A stretch of 20,000 nucleotides of DNA. Origin: Conus ventricosus. Its lineage: Eukaryota; Mollusca; Gastropoda; Neogastropoda; Conidae. A model generated the notes under the pieces. That model did no database searches. It worked only from the letters and a program-made list of their open reading frames with translations, and was not told the origin of the DNA. Position numbers and translations under genes: made by a program. Where the stretch lies: positions 8,035,545 through 8,055,544 of the forward strand of contig CM031628.1 in NCBI GenBank assembly GCA_018398815.1. Direction: 5' to 3'. Below, piece after piece: positions 1 through 9,491 of this stretch. The first letter of the stretch is position 1. Each line of letters opens with the position of its first letter.

Positions 1-149
1 TGTTTGATGTATGTATGTATGTATGTCTGGTATGTATGGAGGTAGTATGTATGTATGTATGCATTGCAAGTCATGAATGCATGCGTGCATGCGTACTTGT
101 GGTATGATGTATGTATGGATGTATGTATGTATGTATGATGTATGTATGC

Positions 150-181
<32 letters not shown>

Positions 182-2280
182 TTGTAGGTACTGTATGTGC
201 ATGTATGTTTGGTTGTCTGTAATGTATGTCTGTTGGTATGTATGTAGGTTGCATTGCATGCTGCATGCGTGTATGTATGTTTGTATGTATGTTGTATGTT
301 TGTATGGCCTGTATGATGTATGCATGTATGTATGTATGTAGTATGTTTGCTTGCTTGCATGCATGATGTATGTATGTATGTATCGTAAGGTTGTATGTAT
401 GTATGTATGTATGCATGTATGTATGTATGTATGTATGTTGGTATGTATGTATGTTTGCAATGTATGTATGCATGTATGTATGTATGTATGTTTGCATGGA
501 GTTGTATGTAGGTTATGTTGTATGTATTGTATCGTATGAATTGCATGTCATGCGTGCATGCGTGCATGCGTTACATGTTTGTAAGTATGTTTGTATGTAT
601 GTATGTTATGTATGTAGGCTTGCATGTATGTTTGAATGTTTGTATGTATGTTATGTATGTAGTATGTATGTTGTTTGTATGTATATTGTGTGTGGTGCGG
701 GCGTGGCGTGCGTGCGTGCGTGCGTCGTGCGTGAGATGCGGCGTGCGTGCGTGCGTGCGTGCGTGGCGTGCGTGAGTGCGTGGTGCGTGTTTTGTTTGTA
801 TGTATTATGTAATGTTATGCATGCTCTGCATGCATGCATGTATGTATGTATGTTTGTTTGTATGTATGTATTGTTGTATGTTTGTATAATGTATGTATCG
901 TATGTATGTATGTTATGCATGTATAGCATGTATGTTATATGTATGTATGTTGTATTGTATGTATGTTTGCATGCATGCATGCATGCGTGCATGCGTTGCA
1001 TGCGTAATGTGGGGTATGTATGTATGTAGTTTGTATGTTGTATGTTTGTATGTATGTATGTATGTTTGTATGTATATATTATGTATGTATATATAGTATG
1101 TATATATATGTATGTGTGTATGTATGTATTGACTGTATGTGTGCTTGTATGTATGTATGCATGTATGTATGTATGTATGTTTGTATGTATGTATGTATGT
1201 ATGTATGTAGTATGTATGTATGCATGTATGTTGTTTGTATGTTTTGTATGTATGTATGTGTGTGGGTGTGCGTGTGTGCGTGCGTTGCAGTGCGTGCGTG
1301 TATGCTATGTTGTAGGTATGTATGTATTGTATGTTGTAAAGTATGTATGTATGTATGTATGCATGTATGTTAATGTTTGTATGTATGCATGTGGCATGTA
1401 TGTATGTATGTATGTTTGTATGTATGTATGTATGTATGTATGCATGCAGCATGAGTGCATGCGTGCATGCGTAATGTGGGTATGTATGATATGTATGTTT
1501 TATATGTATTTGTTTTTATGTATGTATGTATGTAGTATGCTATGTTTGAATGTATATATGTATGTATGTATGTATGTTGTAAGTTATTTGTATGTATTTT
1601 GATATGTATAGTATGTATGTATTATGTATGTTATATGTATGTAGGTATGTATGTTGTATGTATGTATGTGTGTATGTTTGTTTTGTATGTATGTATGATG
1701 TTATTGTTTGTATGTACTGTATGTATATATGTTTTGTTTGTATGTATGTATGTAAGTAGGTATGTATGTATGTATGTATGTATTTATGTATGTTTGTATG
1801 TTATGTATGTATGATGCAAGTATGTAATGTATGTATGTATGTATGTATGAATGTATGTATGTATGTATGTATGTATGTATGTATGATGCGGTATTAAGTA
1901 TTGCGATGTATGTATTGTATGTATGTATGTTTGTATGTATGCATGTATGTATGTATGTATGTATGTATGTATGTATGTTATGTATGTTTGCATGTATGTA
2001 TGTTAAGCAGTATGAAGTATGTATGTTGTATGTATGGTATGTATGTATGTATGCATGCATGGCATGGGATGCGTGCATGGTACAGTGTGGGTATGTATGT
2101 ATGTATTATGTATGTATGTTATGTAATGTTTGTATGTTTGTATGTTTTGTTTTATAATGTATGTATGTATGTTTTATGTATGTATGTTTGTATTATATGT
2201 ATGTATGTATGTATGTAGTATGTATGTTTGTATGTATGTATGTATGTTGTATGTATGCTTGTAGGAATGTATTTTTGAAT
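1..2280. repeat. Giant degenerate (TATG)n / (CATA)n tetranucleotide array
   Basis: Nearly every base fits a TATG/TGTA tetranucleotide with scattered substitutions and 1-3 base slips. TTTG, TGCA and GCGT tetranucleotide variants are interspersed. The array begins before the window, so its true length is at least 2.28 kb. GCGT-rich patches lie at about 695-790 and 1260-1305, and GCATGC-rich patches at about 79, 556, 981 and 1457. All six frames give low-complexity peptides such as MYVC repeats, so the long open frames here are not genes. Confidence 0.95.
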
Positions 2281-2671
2281 ATATTATTTGTTGTTTTTTT
2301 ATTTATTTTATTTGTTTATTTATTGTTGGGTTTTTGTGCTCTACAAACTATTCAATCATTTGTTGTTGCTTCTGTCATCTCTCTTTCCTACGTTTTTGTT
2401 GTAGTTGTTACGGTTGTTCTTTTTAGTCGATGTGGGTTGTTTATTTGATTATGGATTGTATGATTATTTCCTTCATTTTTGATGCACACATTGTTGTTTA
2501 TAACAAATGCAAAAAGACAGACACTTAAACGAGTGTCTTTGATTGTTATTTTAGTCATGATTCAATATACTGTTTTAACTGGTTCTTCATTTTTCGATGC
2601 ACAAAAGCTTAAAAGACAGTCTTCGAATTTGAAGAAAAAAAAAAGTAGTGATGTACGCGATTTACATTACA
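2281..2671. other. Unassigned sequence after the TATG array
   Basis: The first ~200 bases are T-rich with TTTA/TTTG tetranucleotides that look like a decayed array edge. The rest is ordinary AT-rich DNA. A 7-bp inverted repeat, AGACACT and AGTGTCT around a 6-base loop, lies at about 2518-2537. I recognise no gene, exon or mobile element. An 86-codon open frame (2479-2739) has no recognisable domain and runs into poly-A and poly-C stretches. Confidence 0.5.
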
Positions 2672-3300
2672 CCCCCCCCCCAATCTTACAAACAATAACA
2701 ACAAGGAACAACACAACACCAACAACAAACAACAAGTAAGCAAAGCCATGTGAACGTTGACTTTCTGTAATCATGCCATTGTGGCTTCCCATTCGGTCAG
2801 TCCTTGGAGCAGGAACAAAAGAGGTTACTTCCTGAAAGTTGTGTCCACCACATTGTTTCAAGGTGGGAAGATGGGGGCGGGGGTGGGGTGGGGTGGAAGA
2901 ATTGAGCTTGGGGGGGGGGGGTGGGGTGCGGTCGCAGTTCGGTTCAAAGCAGAGAACTTGAGGGCTTGGGTGGGGGGGTGGATTGTTGGTTTGTGGGGGT
3001 AAAGTGGGGTGGTGGCTGGTGGTAGGCGGGTGTAAGGGATGCGGAGGGAGGTGGTCAAAATAGGTGTTTATGTGGCGATGCCGGCAGCGTGACAAGGAGG
3101 GGAAGCCAGCTTGGATCAAGAGAGCTGTCAGGGCCTTACAGCTAGCAGGGCAGGGAGCCGAGTTGTTCCCATGGTAGGGGGGGGGAGGGAGGGGGGGGGG
3201 GAGATGGGATCGGAGGAGGATGGGAATGGAGGGGGGGCGTATACAGGGAGAGAACACAACCATACACACACACTCACACACACACCAACCACTCACACAC
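2672..3300. other. G-rich region flanked by C run and CA repeat
   Basis: A 10-base C run begins at 2672. From 2868 to 3060 and again from 3172 to 3237 the plus strand is packed with runs of 3-12 G separated by one or two bases, then CA-rich DNA starts near 3258. The middle part (about 2740-2860 and 3060-3170) is normal-complexity DNA with no recognised similarity. The 212-codon minus-strand open frame is largely a proline-rich translation of the G runs and is not called as a gene. Confidence 0.55.
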
Positions 3301-3307
3301 AACACAC

Positions 3308-3363
<56 letters not shown>

Positions 3364-3391
3364 CTATATAAATATATATATATTATAGATA
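3258..3391. repeat. (CA)n then (TA)n microsatellite
   Basis: Degenerate ACAC repeats run to about 3307, followed by roughly 20 uninterrupted TA units (3309-3348) and an AT-rich tail. The recognisable part of the Penelope-like element starts just downstream, so this tract marks or obscures its 5' edge. Confidence 0.9.
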
Positions 3392-3439
3392 TTTATGTGA
3401 ACAATTAGTAGTGGGGGAAAACTAGTGCACAGTTAACAA

Positions 3440-4265
3440 TTCTTCAGTGTTATGTAATGACTTATGGGACAGGAAACAACAGAAACTCAACATTCGACGT
3501 AAACCATTGGATCATATGATGGATGCAGAAACATTTGTGATTGGTCGGACTATTCATGCGTCCAACATCAAGGAAAAAAAAACTCGGAAAACAAGTCGGA
3601 CTATAAGGAGATGCCTTGCTGTGCACTACAACAATCAAGAACATCGAAAACAAGACGAAAGACTATGCAAAATCTTCCAAAAACCACAATTAAGATCCCA
3701 TTGACGCACAAACCAAAAAGGTAGTGAAACTATTAGGGACATAACACTGGATCTCAACAATATCATAATAAAACCAAACAGAAAACCCACGATACACCTC
3801 TTTTATTACCACATCAAAGTAACATCTACACATCTGTATTTAAAGACCCTAACCCATGGCATAAACAAGAGACTATCAAACCTGTCATGCAGTGGAGAGA
3901 GTGTTCACAAGCAAGCAGTAGAATACCGGAGGGCACTACAAACAGTGGATACAATTACAATACAATAAACCAGACAAACAACACAATAAAAGCAAGAAAA
4001 TTAGGAAAGAAAATCATAGGTATAAACCCCCATAGACGGGAAACTCAAATCAAACATAGGGAAAGAATTCTTCAAAATCCTAACAATTATTTCCAAAGAT
4101 ACAAAAACTGTCCAAAATATTATAAATACACTGTCAAACTATGTACTCATTTATGCCCAACTAAAATACCTAATGATGCATCCAACAAAAGAAAATTAAC
4201 ACAGCAAAGAAGGGTGAAGAAAGGAAATCTTTGCAATTGCCCAGAAAGGGGCAGTGCCCCCTAAA
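3440..4265 (+). pseudogene. PLE reverse transcriptase remnant, C-terminal half
   Basis: Seen in the three forward frames, in order: NSTFDV near 3484-3501; GSYDG at 3509-3523 with DAE next to it in another frame, matching the PLE RT motif FDVTMGSYDGAE; a wrecked catalytic YRDD box near 3600-3620, where the flanking CLAV survives but the aspartates are lost to a frameshift; RLCKIF near 3661-3680; DITLDL near 3738-3755 followed by KPNRKP; INKRLSNLSC near 3860-3890; KIIGINP near 4010-4030; and NIGKEFFKIL near 4056-4085, ending in CNCPERG. In the family these belong to the palm, thumb and the linker to the endonuclease. At least six frame switches are needed. It cannot make a working enzyme. Confidence 0.78.
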
Positions 4266-4597
4266 CAATAAAATGTCTTCACAACAAATTGTATACAGGC
4301 TACTGTTGACTTCAGAAATGAAAAAGAAACATTACATATGGACACTGAAAACACTTCAAAGAGAATATGATTTCTAACTAAAACAGTCATTTAATAAAGA
4401 AAAAATATAAAACTAACAGAACTGAGCAAATATTATATGGAAAACTTAAAGAGCAAAAACAAGTACTATATAATCTGGAAAATCATAATAGAGCATCACC
4501 ATTCAGCATGTTTCAAAATGTGCTCCTATGTTTAACTGAAAAATGGTTAATACTATGCAACAGATTAGAATTTTTAACACCAAAACAGACATAGTAA
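4250..4597 (+). pseudogene. PLE GIY-YIG endonuclease remnant
   Basis: Immediately after CNCPERG, a shifted frame reads CPLNNKMSSQQIVY, matching the cysteine-containing lead-in to PLE endonucleases. Next come KHYIW where the family has YIG, LKQSFNKEK after a stop, TELSKY at 4416-4433, IIWKII, and finally a third frame with LTEKWLILC at 4532-4558, ending at a TAG at 4595-4597. In intact PLEs this domain nicks target DNA for insertion. Here the YIG glycine has become tryptophan and several in-frame stops interrupt it, so it is inactive. The motif order and spacing make chance unlikely. Confidence 0.75.
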
Positions 4598-4750
4598 ACA
4601 AACTGCAGCATTAAATGGAAATCGTTGTTAGTGAATAACAAACAAAAATGAATGCCAAAAAAACAGAGCAGCCAAACCCGCACGTGCAAACAACGCAAAC
4701 GGGTGCCCACACGACTATATAACTCGGCGGTGGTCAAACCAAAAACCATC

Positions 4751-4776
4751 CTGATGAAGCGCAATGCGCTTCGAAA
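4751..4776 (+). other. Hammerhead-ribozyme-like hairpin in the PLE 3' region
   Basis: CTGATGA (4751-4757) is followed by a perfect 7-bp hairpin, GAAGCGC-AAT-GCGCTTC (4756-4772, overlapping the last two bases of CTGATGA), and then GAAA (4773-4776). CUGAUGA, a stem II and GAAA are the conserved hammerhead core, and PLEs are known to carry small hammerheads. The helix II junction is not canonical here and no convincing helix I partner is visible, so this is a degenerate relic or only a similar hairpin. Confidence 0.35.
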
Positions 4777-4795
4777 AACAAATTTGTAGTTTGTT

Positions 4796-4884
4796 TTAAA
4801 TTCTCTTTTTACTTGTTTTAATTAATATATATTATATTTTTATATATATTTATATTTTTATTTATATATATATATATATAATTA
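4796..4884. repeat. AT-rich tract with (TA)n
   Basis: Almost pure A and T with TATATA and TTTTTA runs. It separates the Penelope-like remnant from the 635-bp tandem repeats. No coding signal. Confidence 0.85.
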
Positions 4885-6265
4885 ATTGAATTATAAACAA
4901 GCTTGCTCTTATGTCTTAGTTTGAAGAATTAGGGGGAGATAAGCATTCATATCTGAAGTGGTAGATGATTCTAGCTTCGATGCGTAACTAAAAGTATGTG
5001 CTTAGTGGGTGGAAGGGGGGGGGGGGGGGGGGGGGGGGGAATGCTTCTCACAATGAACCTTAGAAGCTTATAGTCTCAAGGGCGAAGACCACCCTCCAAT
5101 AGGGAGGGAAACTCACTATCATATAACTCCTGGGTCAATACCGTTATTTCGAAACTTGGTGGTTTTACTCAGTTGACGCGGGAAAGTGGTAATTTTGACT
5201 CTATGCCTTTTTCAGTTTAGAAGACTGCAATACAAGAAAAGGCTGGTGTGATACCGTAGATGTTTGTCGAGTTTCAAAAAACCAAGCAAAGGTGCCATTA
5301 AGAAGCATAAAGAAAATGATGAAATGAGCAAAACAGTAATTTTCTTGTGAAAAGTAGAATATATGAAAGATTTCCTCTTAGACACAAGTGCTGAGGGCCA
5401 GTTCTTGGATTGATTCCGCAAGGGACTAAAATACCACTAACTAATAAATTCAAGGATAAGTACGAGCAACGTTCAGCAAATTTACAGTGCAGCTTGGTCA
5501 GTTGCAAGACTGCATAGAATTATTGATATTATAAAACAAGCTTGCTCTTATGTCTTAGTTTGAAGAATTTAGGGCAGGAGATAAGCATTCATATCTGCAG
5601 TGGTAGATGATTCTGCCTAAATCAGTATGTGAATTGAGTGGGTGAATGGGGGGGGGGGGGGGGGGGGGGGGAAATGCTTCTCACATGATCTTTAAGGCAA
5701 GCTTATAGTCTTCAGGGGAAGACACCCTCCAATAGGAGGGAAACTCATACATATAACTCCTGGTCATATACCGATATTTCGAAACTTGGTGGTTTCTCCT
5801 CAGTGACCGGGAAGTGGTAATTGACTCCTCTGCCTTTTTCAGTTTTAAGAGACTGCAATCCCAGAAAGGGCTGGTGTGGCAATACCGTAGTATGTTTGTC
5901 GAGTTTTCAAAAAACCAAGCAATGGTGCCATTAAGAAGCAAAAGAAAATGATGATAAGAAGAAAACAAGCTACATTTTTTGTGAAAGTAGAATATAAAAA
6001 AGATATTCTCTTAAGACACAAGTGTGAGGGCCAGTTCTTGGAATGAATCGCAAGGGAATAAAATACATCATAATAATAAATTCCATGGATAAGTACCGAG
6101 AACCCGTTCAGCAAATGACAGAGCAGCTTGGTGTTGCAATGACTGCAAGAAATATTGAATTTATAAAAAAGCTTGCTCTTTTGTCTTAGATTGAAGAAAT
6201 GGGGGAGATAGCATTCATTATCTGCAGTGGTAGATGATTCTGCCCTACTGTATGTGCTTGAGGGG
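4885..6265. repeat. Tandem repeat of an unknown ~635-bp unit (about 2.2 copies)
   Basis: Landmark GCTTGCTCTT or close variants occur at 4901, 5540 and 6171, giving spacings of 639 and 631 bases. Copy 1 is about 4885-5519, copy 2 about 5520-6150, and a partial copy 3 runs about 6151-6265. Shared landmarks include TGGTAGATGATTCT, a 24-25 base G run (5015-5039 and 5648-5671), a CCCTCC/GGAGGG hairpin and TTTCGAAACTTGGTGG. The copies differ mainly by one- or two-base insertions and deletions. Open frames up to 95 codons occur on the minus strand but are not conserved between copies, so I call no gene. I do not recognise the unit. Confidence 0.9.
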
Positions 6266-6295
6266 TAATCAGATTTATATAATATATAATATTTA

Positions 6296-6910
6296 TATAG
6301 AGAGAGATGAGGAGAGGGAAGGAGGAAGTAGAAGAGGGAGGAGAGGTACTCGTGTAGAGCGGAGAGGTGAGAGAGAGTGGTTGAAGAGAGGAGAGGAGAG
6401 AGAGAATGTGAGAGAGAGAGATGAGATGGGAGGGAGGAGAGAAGAGAGGGGAGAGGAGACAGAGAAGCAGACAGGACTGACAGGCCAGACAGACAGGAAG
6501 CCTTACAGGCAGAGAGAAGAGAGAGTCAGACAGGATACAGAGGCAGAGAGAGAAGAGAGAGAGAGAGAGAGAGGGAGGGAGGAGAGGAGAGAGAGGGGGC
6601 GGGGAGTGAGAGATGAGAGAGTGCTTGAGAAAGAGAGAAGAGAGTGAGAATTGAGGAGAGAGAGAGAGACAGTAGACAGACAGACACCGAGTTGATGCGG
6701 GATGCCAGATATCACCGAAAAACGATAGATACTAAAATGAACATACGAAGACGCACAGACAGGGCAGACAGACAGACAGCCTTAAGTAGAGAGAGAAGAG
6801 AGATACAGATCGCAGAGACAGAGACAGAGGGAGAGAGACAGAGAGAGTCAGAGAGGAGAGAGAGAGAAAAGACAGAAGAAAAGACAGACAGAAGACAGTC
6901 GTGTGATGCG
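6296..6910. repeat. Degenerate (GA)n / (CAGA)n purine-rich array
   Basis: The plus strand is dominated by GAGA with GGA and CAGACAGA variants. It is interrupted at about 6690-6765 by non-repetitive DNA that has a second diverged copy at 6902-6975. The long arginine/glutamate-rich open frames here are translations of the repeat. Confidence 0.92.
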
Positions 6911-6975
6911 GTTACACAAGATAATCACCGAAAAAAATAACCGATAGATACCAAACTGACTTACGACAGAGGACA
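6690..6975. repeat. Diverged direct duplication, offset about 211 bases
   Basis: GATGCGG at 6694 and 6905 starts two alignable stretches. Each continues with GATA, TCACCGAAAAA, CGATAGATAC and CATACGA/CTTACGA-like blocks, and each is bounded by CAGACAGA-type repeat. The intervening DNA is GA repeat, so the whole ~211-base block was probably duplicated and then diverged. Confidence 0.7.
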
Positions 6976-7456
6976 GGACAGGAAGTTCGTCAGCCAGAAA
7001 ATTATGAGATCGATTGTTGTTAAACTCAAGATTTGTGCAAAAACACGTATGATGTAACTCATCCCCCACATTACCCCCCTTTCTACGGACCTTTTCTTTG
7101 AAAAGCCGTGGAATGTTGAGGGCTTTCATTGAGGTAGACTCTATCATTTCCAAAATATTATTGTTGTTTGATGTTCATAATGTGTTAGACTCATTCTTGT
7201 CACAAACTATATAATATGTTGTTTGAAGTTCTTAATGTAGTCAACAATATAGCCACCGATCTATGAGGGGCAGTTGGATTTTTTTTCTTTTTCTTTGTCT
7301 TGGTATTTTTTTTTTTTATCCTCTCATCTTCTTTTTTGTCGCTTTCTATAATATTAGGGAAGGGTTGAGGAAACTTTCAAGAGGTAATGGAGGTAGTAAT
7401 TGTAACATGTAAAATTTGACCGAACAAAGCAAGCAAGGCTGCCATTTTGCCCTCCT
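6976..7456. other. Unassigned AT-rich DNA
   Basis: Ordinary-complexity sequence. An imperfect internal repeat (TGTTGTTTGATGTTCATAAT and TGTTGTTTGAAGTTCTTAAT, near 7162 and 7218) is the only structure seen. It ends with T runs near 7279-7318. No exon, RNA gene or transposon recognised. Confidence 0.5.
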
Positions 7457-7522
7457 CCCCCCCCCCCCCCCCCCCCCCCCCCCACTCTCACAACACACGC
7501 ACACGCAACACAGACACACACA
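7457..7522. repeat. 27-base C run followed by a CA-rich tract
   Basis: An uninterrupted run of C (about 7457-7483) is followed by ACAC repeats. The same combination of poly-C or poly-G next to CA/GT repeats recurs at 9978, 10535 and 11717. Confidence 0.9.
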
Positions 7523-7624
7523 AAAAAGTTTATGCAGTTGTATTGTCTTGCCCAAAATATGAATTACTTCGATATTAAGACATGGATGATATCATTTGTG
7601 ACTCACCATTATTTTATTATCTTC

Positions 7625-7745
7625 ATGAGAGAGATGAGAGTGAGCGGAGAGAGAGTGAGAGAGGAAGGAGAGAGAGACGAGAGTAGACTATGAGAGTGAG
7701 AGAGAAGAGAGAGTGAGAGAGTAGAGAGAGGACGGTGACAGGACT
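7625..7745. repeat. (GA)n-rich tract
   Basis: GAGAGA with GTGA and GGA interruptions on the plus strand. No coding signal beyond repeat translation. Confidence 0.88.
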
Positions 7746-8250
7746 GACGGGCGGACAGGAAAGACTGAGAATATGCCTGGTCGACGTAATGTTCTTGCTT
7801 CCTTATCGATTTGAAACGATGAACAAGTGGTATCACCAATGCCATGAGGGTTTATAAATGGCCGATCGACATGAATGCTAATTGAGATGATTGATCGATT
7901 TTTTTTTCTTCGAAATGAGTAAGGCCATAACAGTGTACAGGAATCAATGGAAAAATGAAGTGTCCCAGTCTGTAGGATCTATGTATCATGTTGTGTTTGA
8001 GGAGTAAATTTTCATAAGATTCACATTTGATTCCGCTTCTATGTTCTGTAGTCTGTTGTCTATCTGTTGCTGTCTCTCAGTCTGTTCTTCTGTCTGGATG
8101 TCTGTCAGTTGTCTGTCTGTCTGTTTTCTCCTTAATTCTGCGGGCAGTGATTAGACTCCTCATGAAAACAGTTCACGCGGCCTCAATTTTGTGGGGCTGT
8201 TGTGCAATTGTTTGGTCTCTGCAATTGTTTTTACGGTCCATTTTCGATGC
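7746..8250. other. Unassigned DNA before a CT array
   Basis: Ordinary AT-rich sequence with a small CTGT/TCTG-rich patch (about 8045-8125). A 213-codon plus-strand frame starting at 8027 crosses the following CT array and has a serine/leucine low-complexity centre, so it is not accepted as a gene. Nothing else recognised. Confidence 0.5.
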
Positions 8251-8281
8251 TCTCTCTCTCCACCCCTTCTCTCTCTTTTCT

Positions 8282-8314
<33 letters not shown>

Positions 8315-8347
8315 TCCCTCCTTCTCTCTCTTTTCTCTCTCTTTCTG

Positions 8348-8401
<54 letters not shown>

Positions 8402-8403
8402 TC
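8251..8403. repeat. (CT)n microsatellite
   Basis: CTCTCT with TTT, TGT and CCT interruptions. It yields three overlapping low-complexity frames on the plus strand and one on the minus strand, none coding. Confidence 0.93.
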
Positions 8404-9166
8404 CCGAACCCTCATTTCTTCAACAATTTCCTGGGGGTTGGTTTTTAGCAAGGTCGTTAGAATTTGTTTCATGACCAAACACGAACTCTTCTTTCTTTTG
8501 AATACTCTGCTCGATAATTTGACGCACTTGTTCATGAATAATAATCATGTTCAGTATGTCTGGTGTTCAGTATATGACGGTAAAATCTTAACGGCAAATG
8601 AAACAAACTGCGGCGTTACTGAAAAATGTAAAATCTTATTTACATTTACATGTCTAGTGTTTCATTAATATACTGCGTTCACGCCTTTAATTTCCATGGC
8701 TTGGCTTCTTCACTGTGAGGGGTCTGTGTCTTTCCTGGCTACGGGAAGACGGAGTATTCTAGCACATTGCAGAAGTCTGATCTTGTGTCTCATGGGGTGT
8801 TGACCTCGCTCTGTCAGGAGAAAGGTATTGAGATGAATAACTTTGATAATGTCAATGCTGTTTTATATGGTTCATATGTTGCTGAAATTGCCATGGTTGT
8901 GTCAAAGTCACAGGTTGCAAAATTCTTTGTAAAGATCAACAATTTTGTGTACCACTAGGGCATTTCACGTATGTGAATATGCATATATCAGATGGGGGTT
9001 TGAAAGTACTAACATGGATGATATGTTGAGTGGGAAGTTGTTTTTTTCTTAAATAAGTGTCTTATATTATCTGGCGATGAAAAAGACGTTAAATAAACCA
9101 CTTAACTGAACTGAAGTGAGGTTGTAGTCTGGGCGGGGCTGAGGTTTGTCCTTGTTGCCCCTGTGA
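8404..9166. other. Unassigned DNA with a possible SINE-like tail
   Basis: Ordinary-complexity sequence. A 63-codon frame at 8767-8958 (plus) has normal amino-acid composition but no recognised motif, splice context or conserved family. Near 9081-9106 the phrase AAAGACGTTAAATAAACC resembles the 3' end of short interspersed elements I associate with marine invertebrates. No tRNA-like head was found upstream, so this stays a weak suggestion. Confidence 0.3.
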
Positions 9167-9278
9167 GGATGTCTGTCTCTCCCTCTCCGTCTCTGTTTCT
9201 TTATCTCTCTCTCCTCTCTCTCTCTCACTCTCTCTCTCTCTCTGTCCTTCAGTCTCTCTCTCAGTCTCTCGCTGTCTC

Positions 9279-9326
<48 letters not shown>

Positions 9327-9491
9327 TCTCTTTCTTTCTCTCTCTCCCTCTGTCTCTCTGTCCTTCAGTCTCTCTCTCAGTCTCTCGCTCTTTCCCTCTT
9401 TCTCTCTCTCGCCACCCCACACCTTCCTCTCTCCATCCCTCCCTCTCTCTCTCTCTCTCTCTGCCTTACTGGTTTCTTCCCCCCCCCCCCC
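9167..9491. repeat. (CT)n array ending in a C run
   Basis: CTCTCT with CTGT, CAGT and CCCT variants, ending in a 13-base C run at 9479-9491. A phrase near 9245-9270 (CTGTCCTTCAGTCTCTCTCT) recurs near 9358-9385, showing internal duplication with an offset of about 114 bases. Confidence 0.92.

Larger units (their letters stand above)
3435..4790 (+). mobile_element. Decayed Penelope-like retroelement (PLE), 5'-truncated
   Basis: Fragments of the two hallmark PLE domains occur in the right order on one strand: a reverse transcriptase (about 3440-4265) followed by a C-terminal GIY-YIG endonuclease (about 4250-4597). About 190 bases of non-coding 3' sequence follow, containing a hammerhead-like hairpin at 4751-4776. 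The peptide signal switches between all three forward frames and is broken by many stops, so the copy is long dead. The 5' part of the RT is missing, as is usual for truncated insertions. The AT-rich tract beginning near 4796 probably marks the 3' boundary. No target-site duplication could be identified by eye. Assignment rests on remembered family motifs, not on a database search. Confidence 0.8.

Noticed and set aside
71..2448. Many overlapping open frames of 60-219 codons on both strands
   Set aside because: All are MYVC- or HTYI-type translations of the TATG array. A tetranucleotide repeat reads through all three frames and stops are rare by composition, so the frames carry no coding evidence.
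2667..3305. 212-codon proline-rich minus-strand open frame
   Set aside because: Its proline stretches are translations of G runs on the opposite strand, and its start lies in CA repeat. No domain, splice context or codon signal supports it.
8027..8668. 213-codon plus-strand open frame
   Set aside because: Its centre is the CT microsatellite, giving serine/leucine repeats. The ends show no recognised domain, and the opposite strand is open too because of the repeat.
8767..8958. 63-codon plus-strand frame with normal composition
   Set aside because: It is short, has no recognisable motif, no ribosome or splice context that decides it, and such frames are expected by chance in this much AT-rich DNA.
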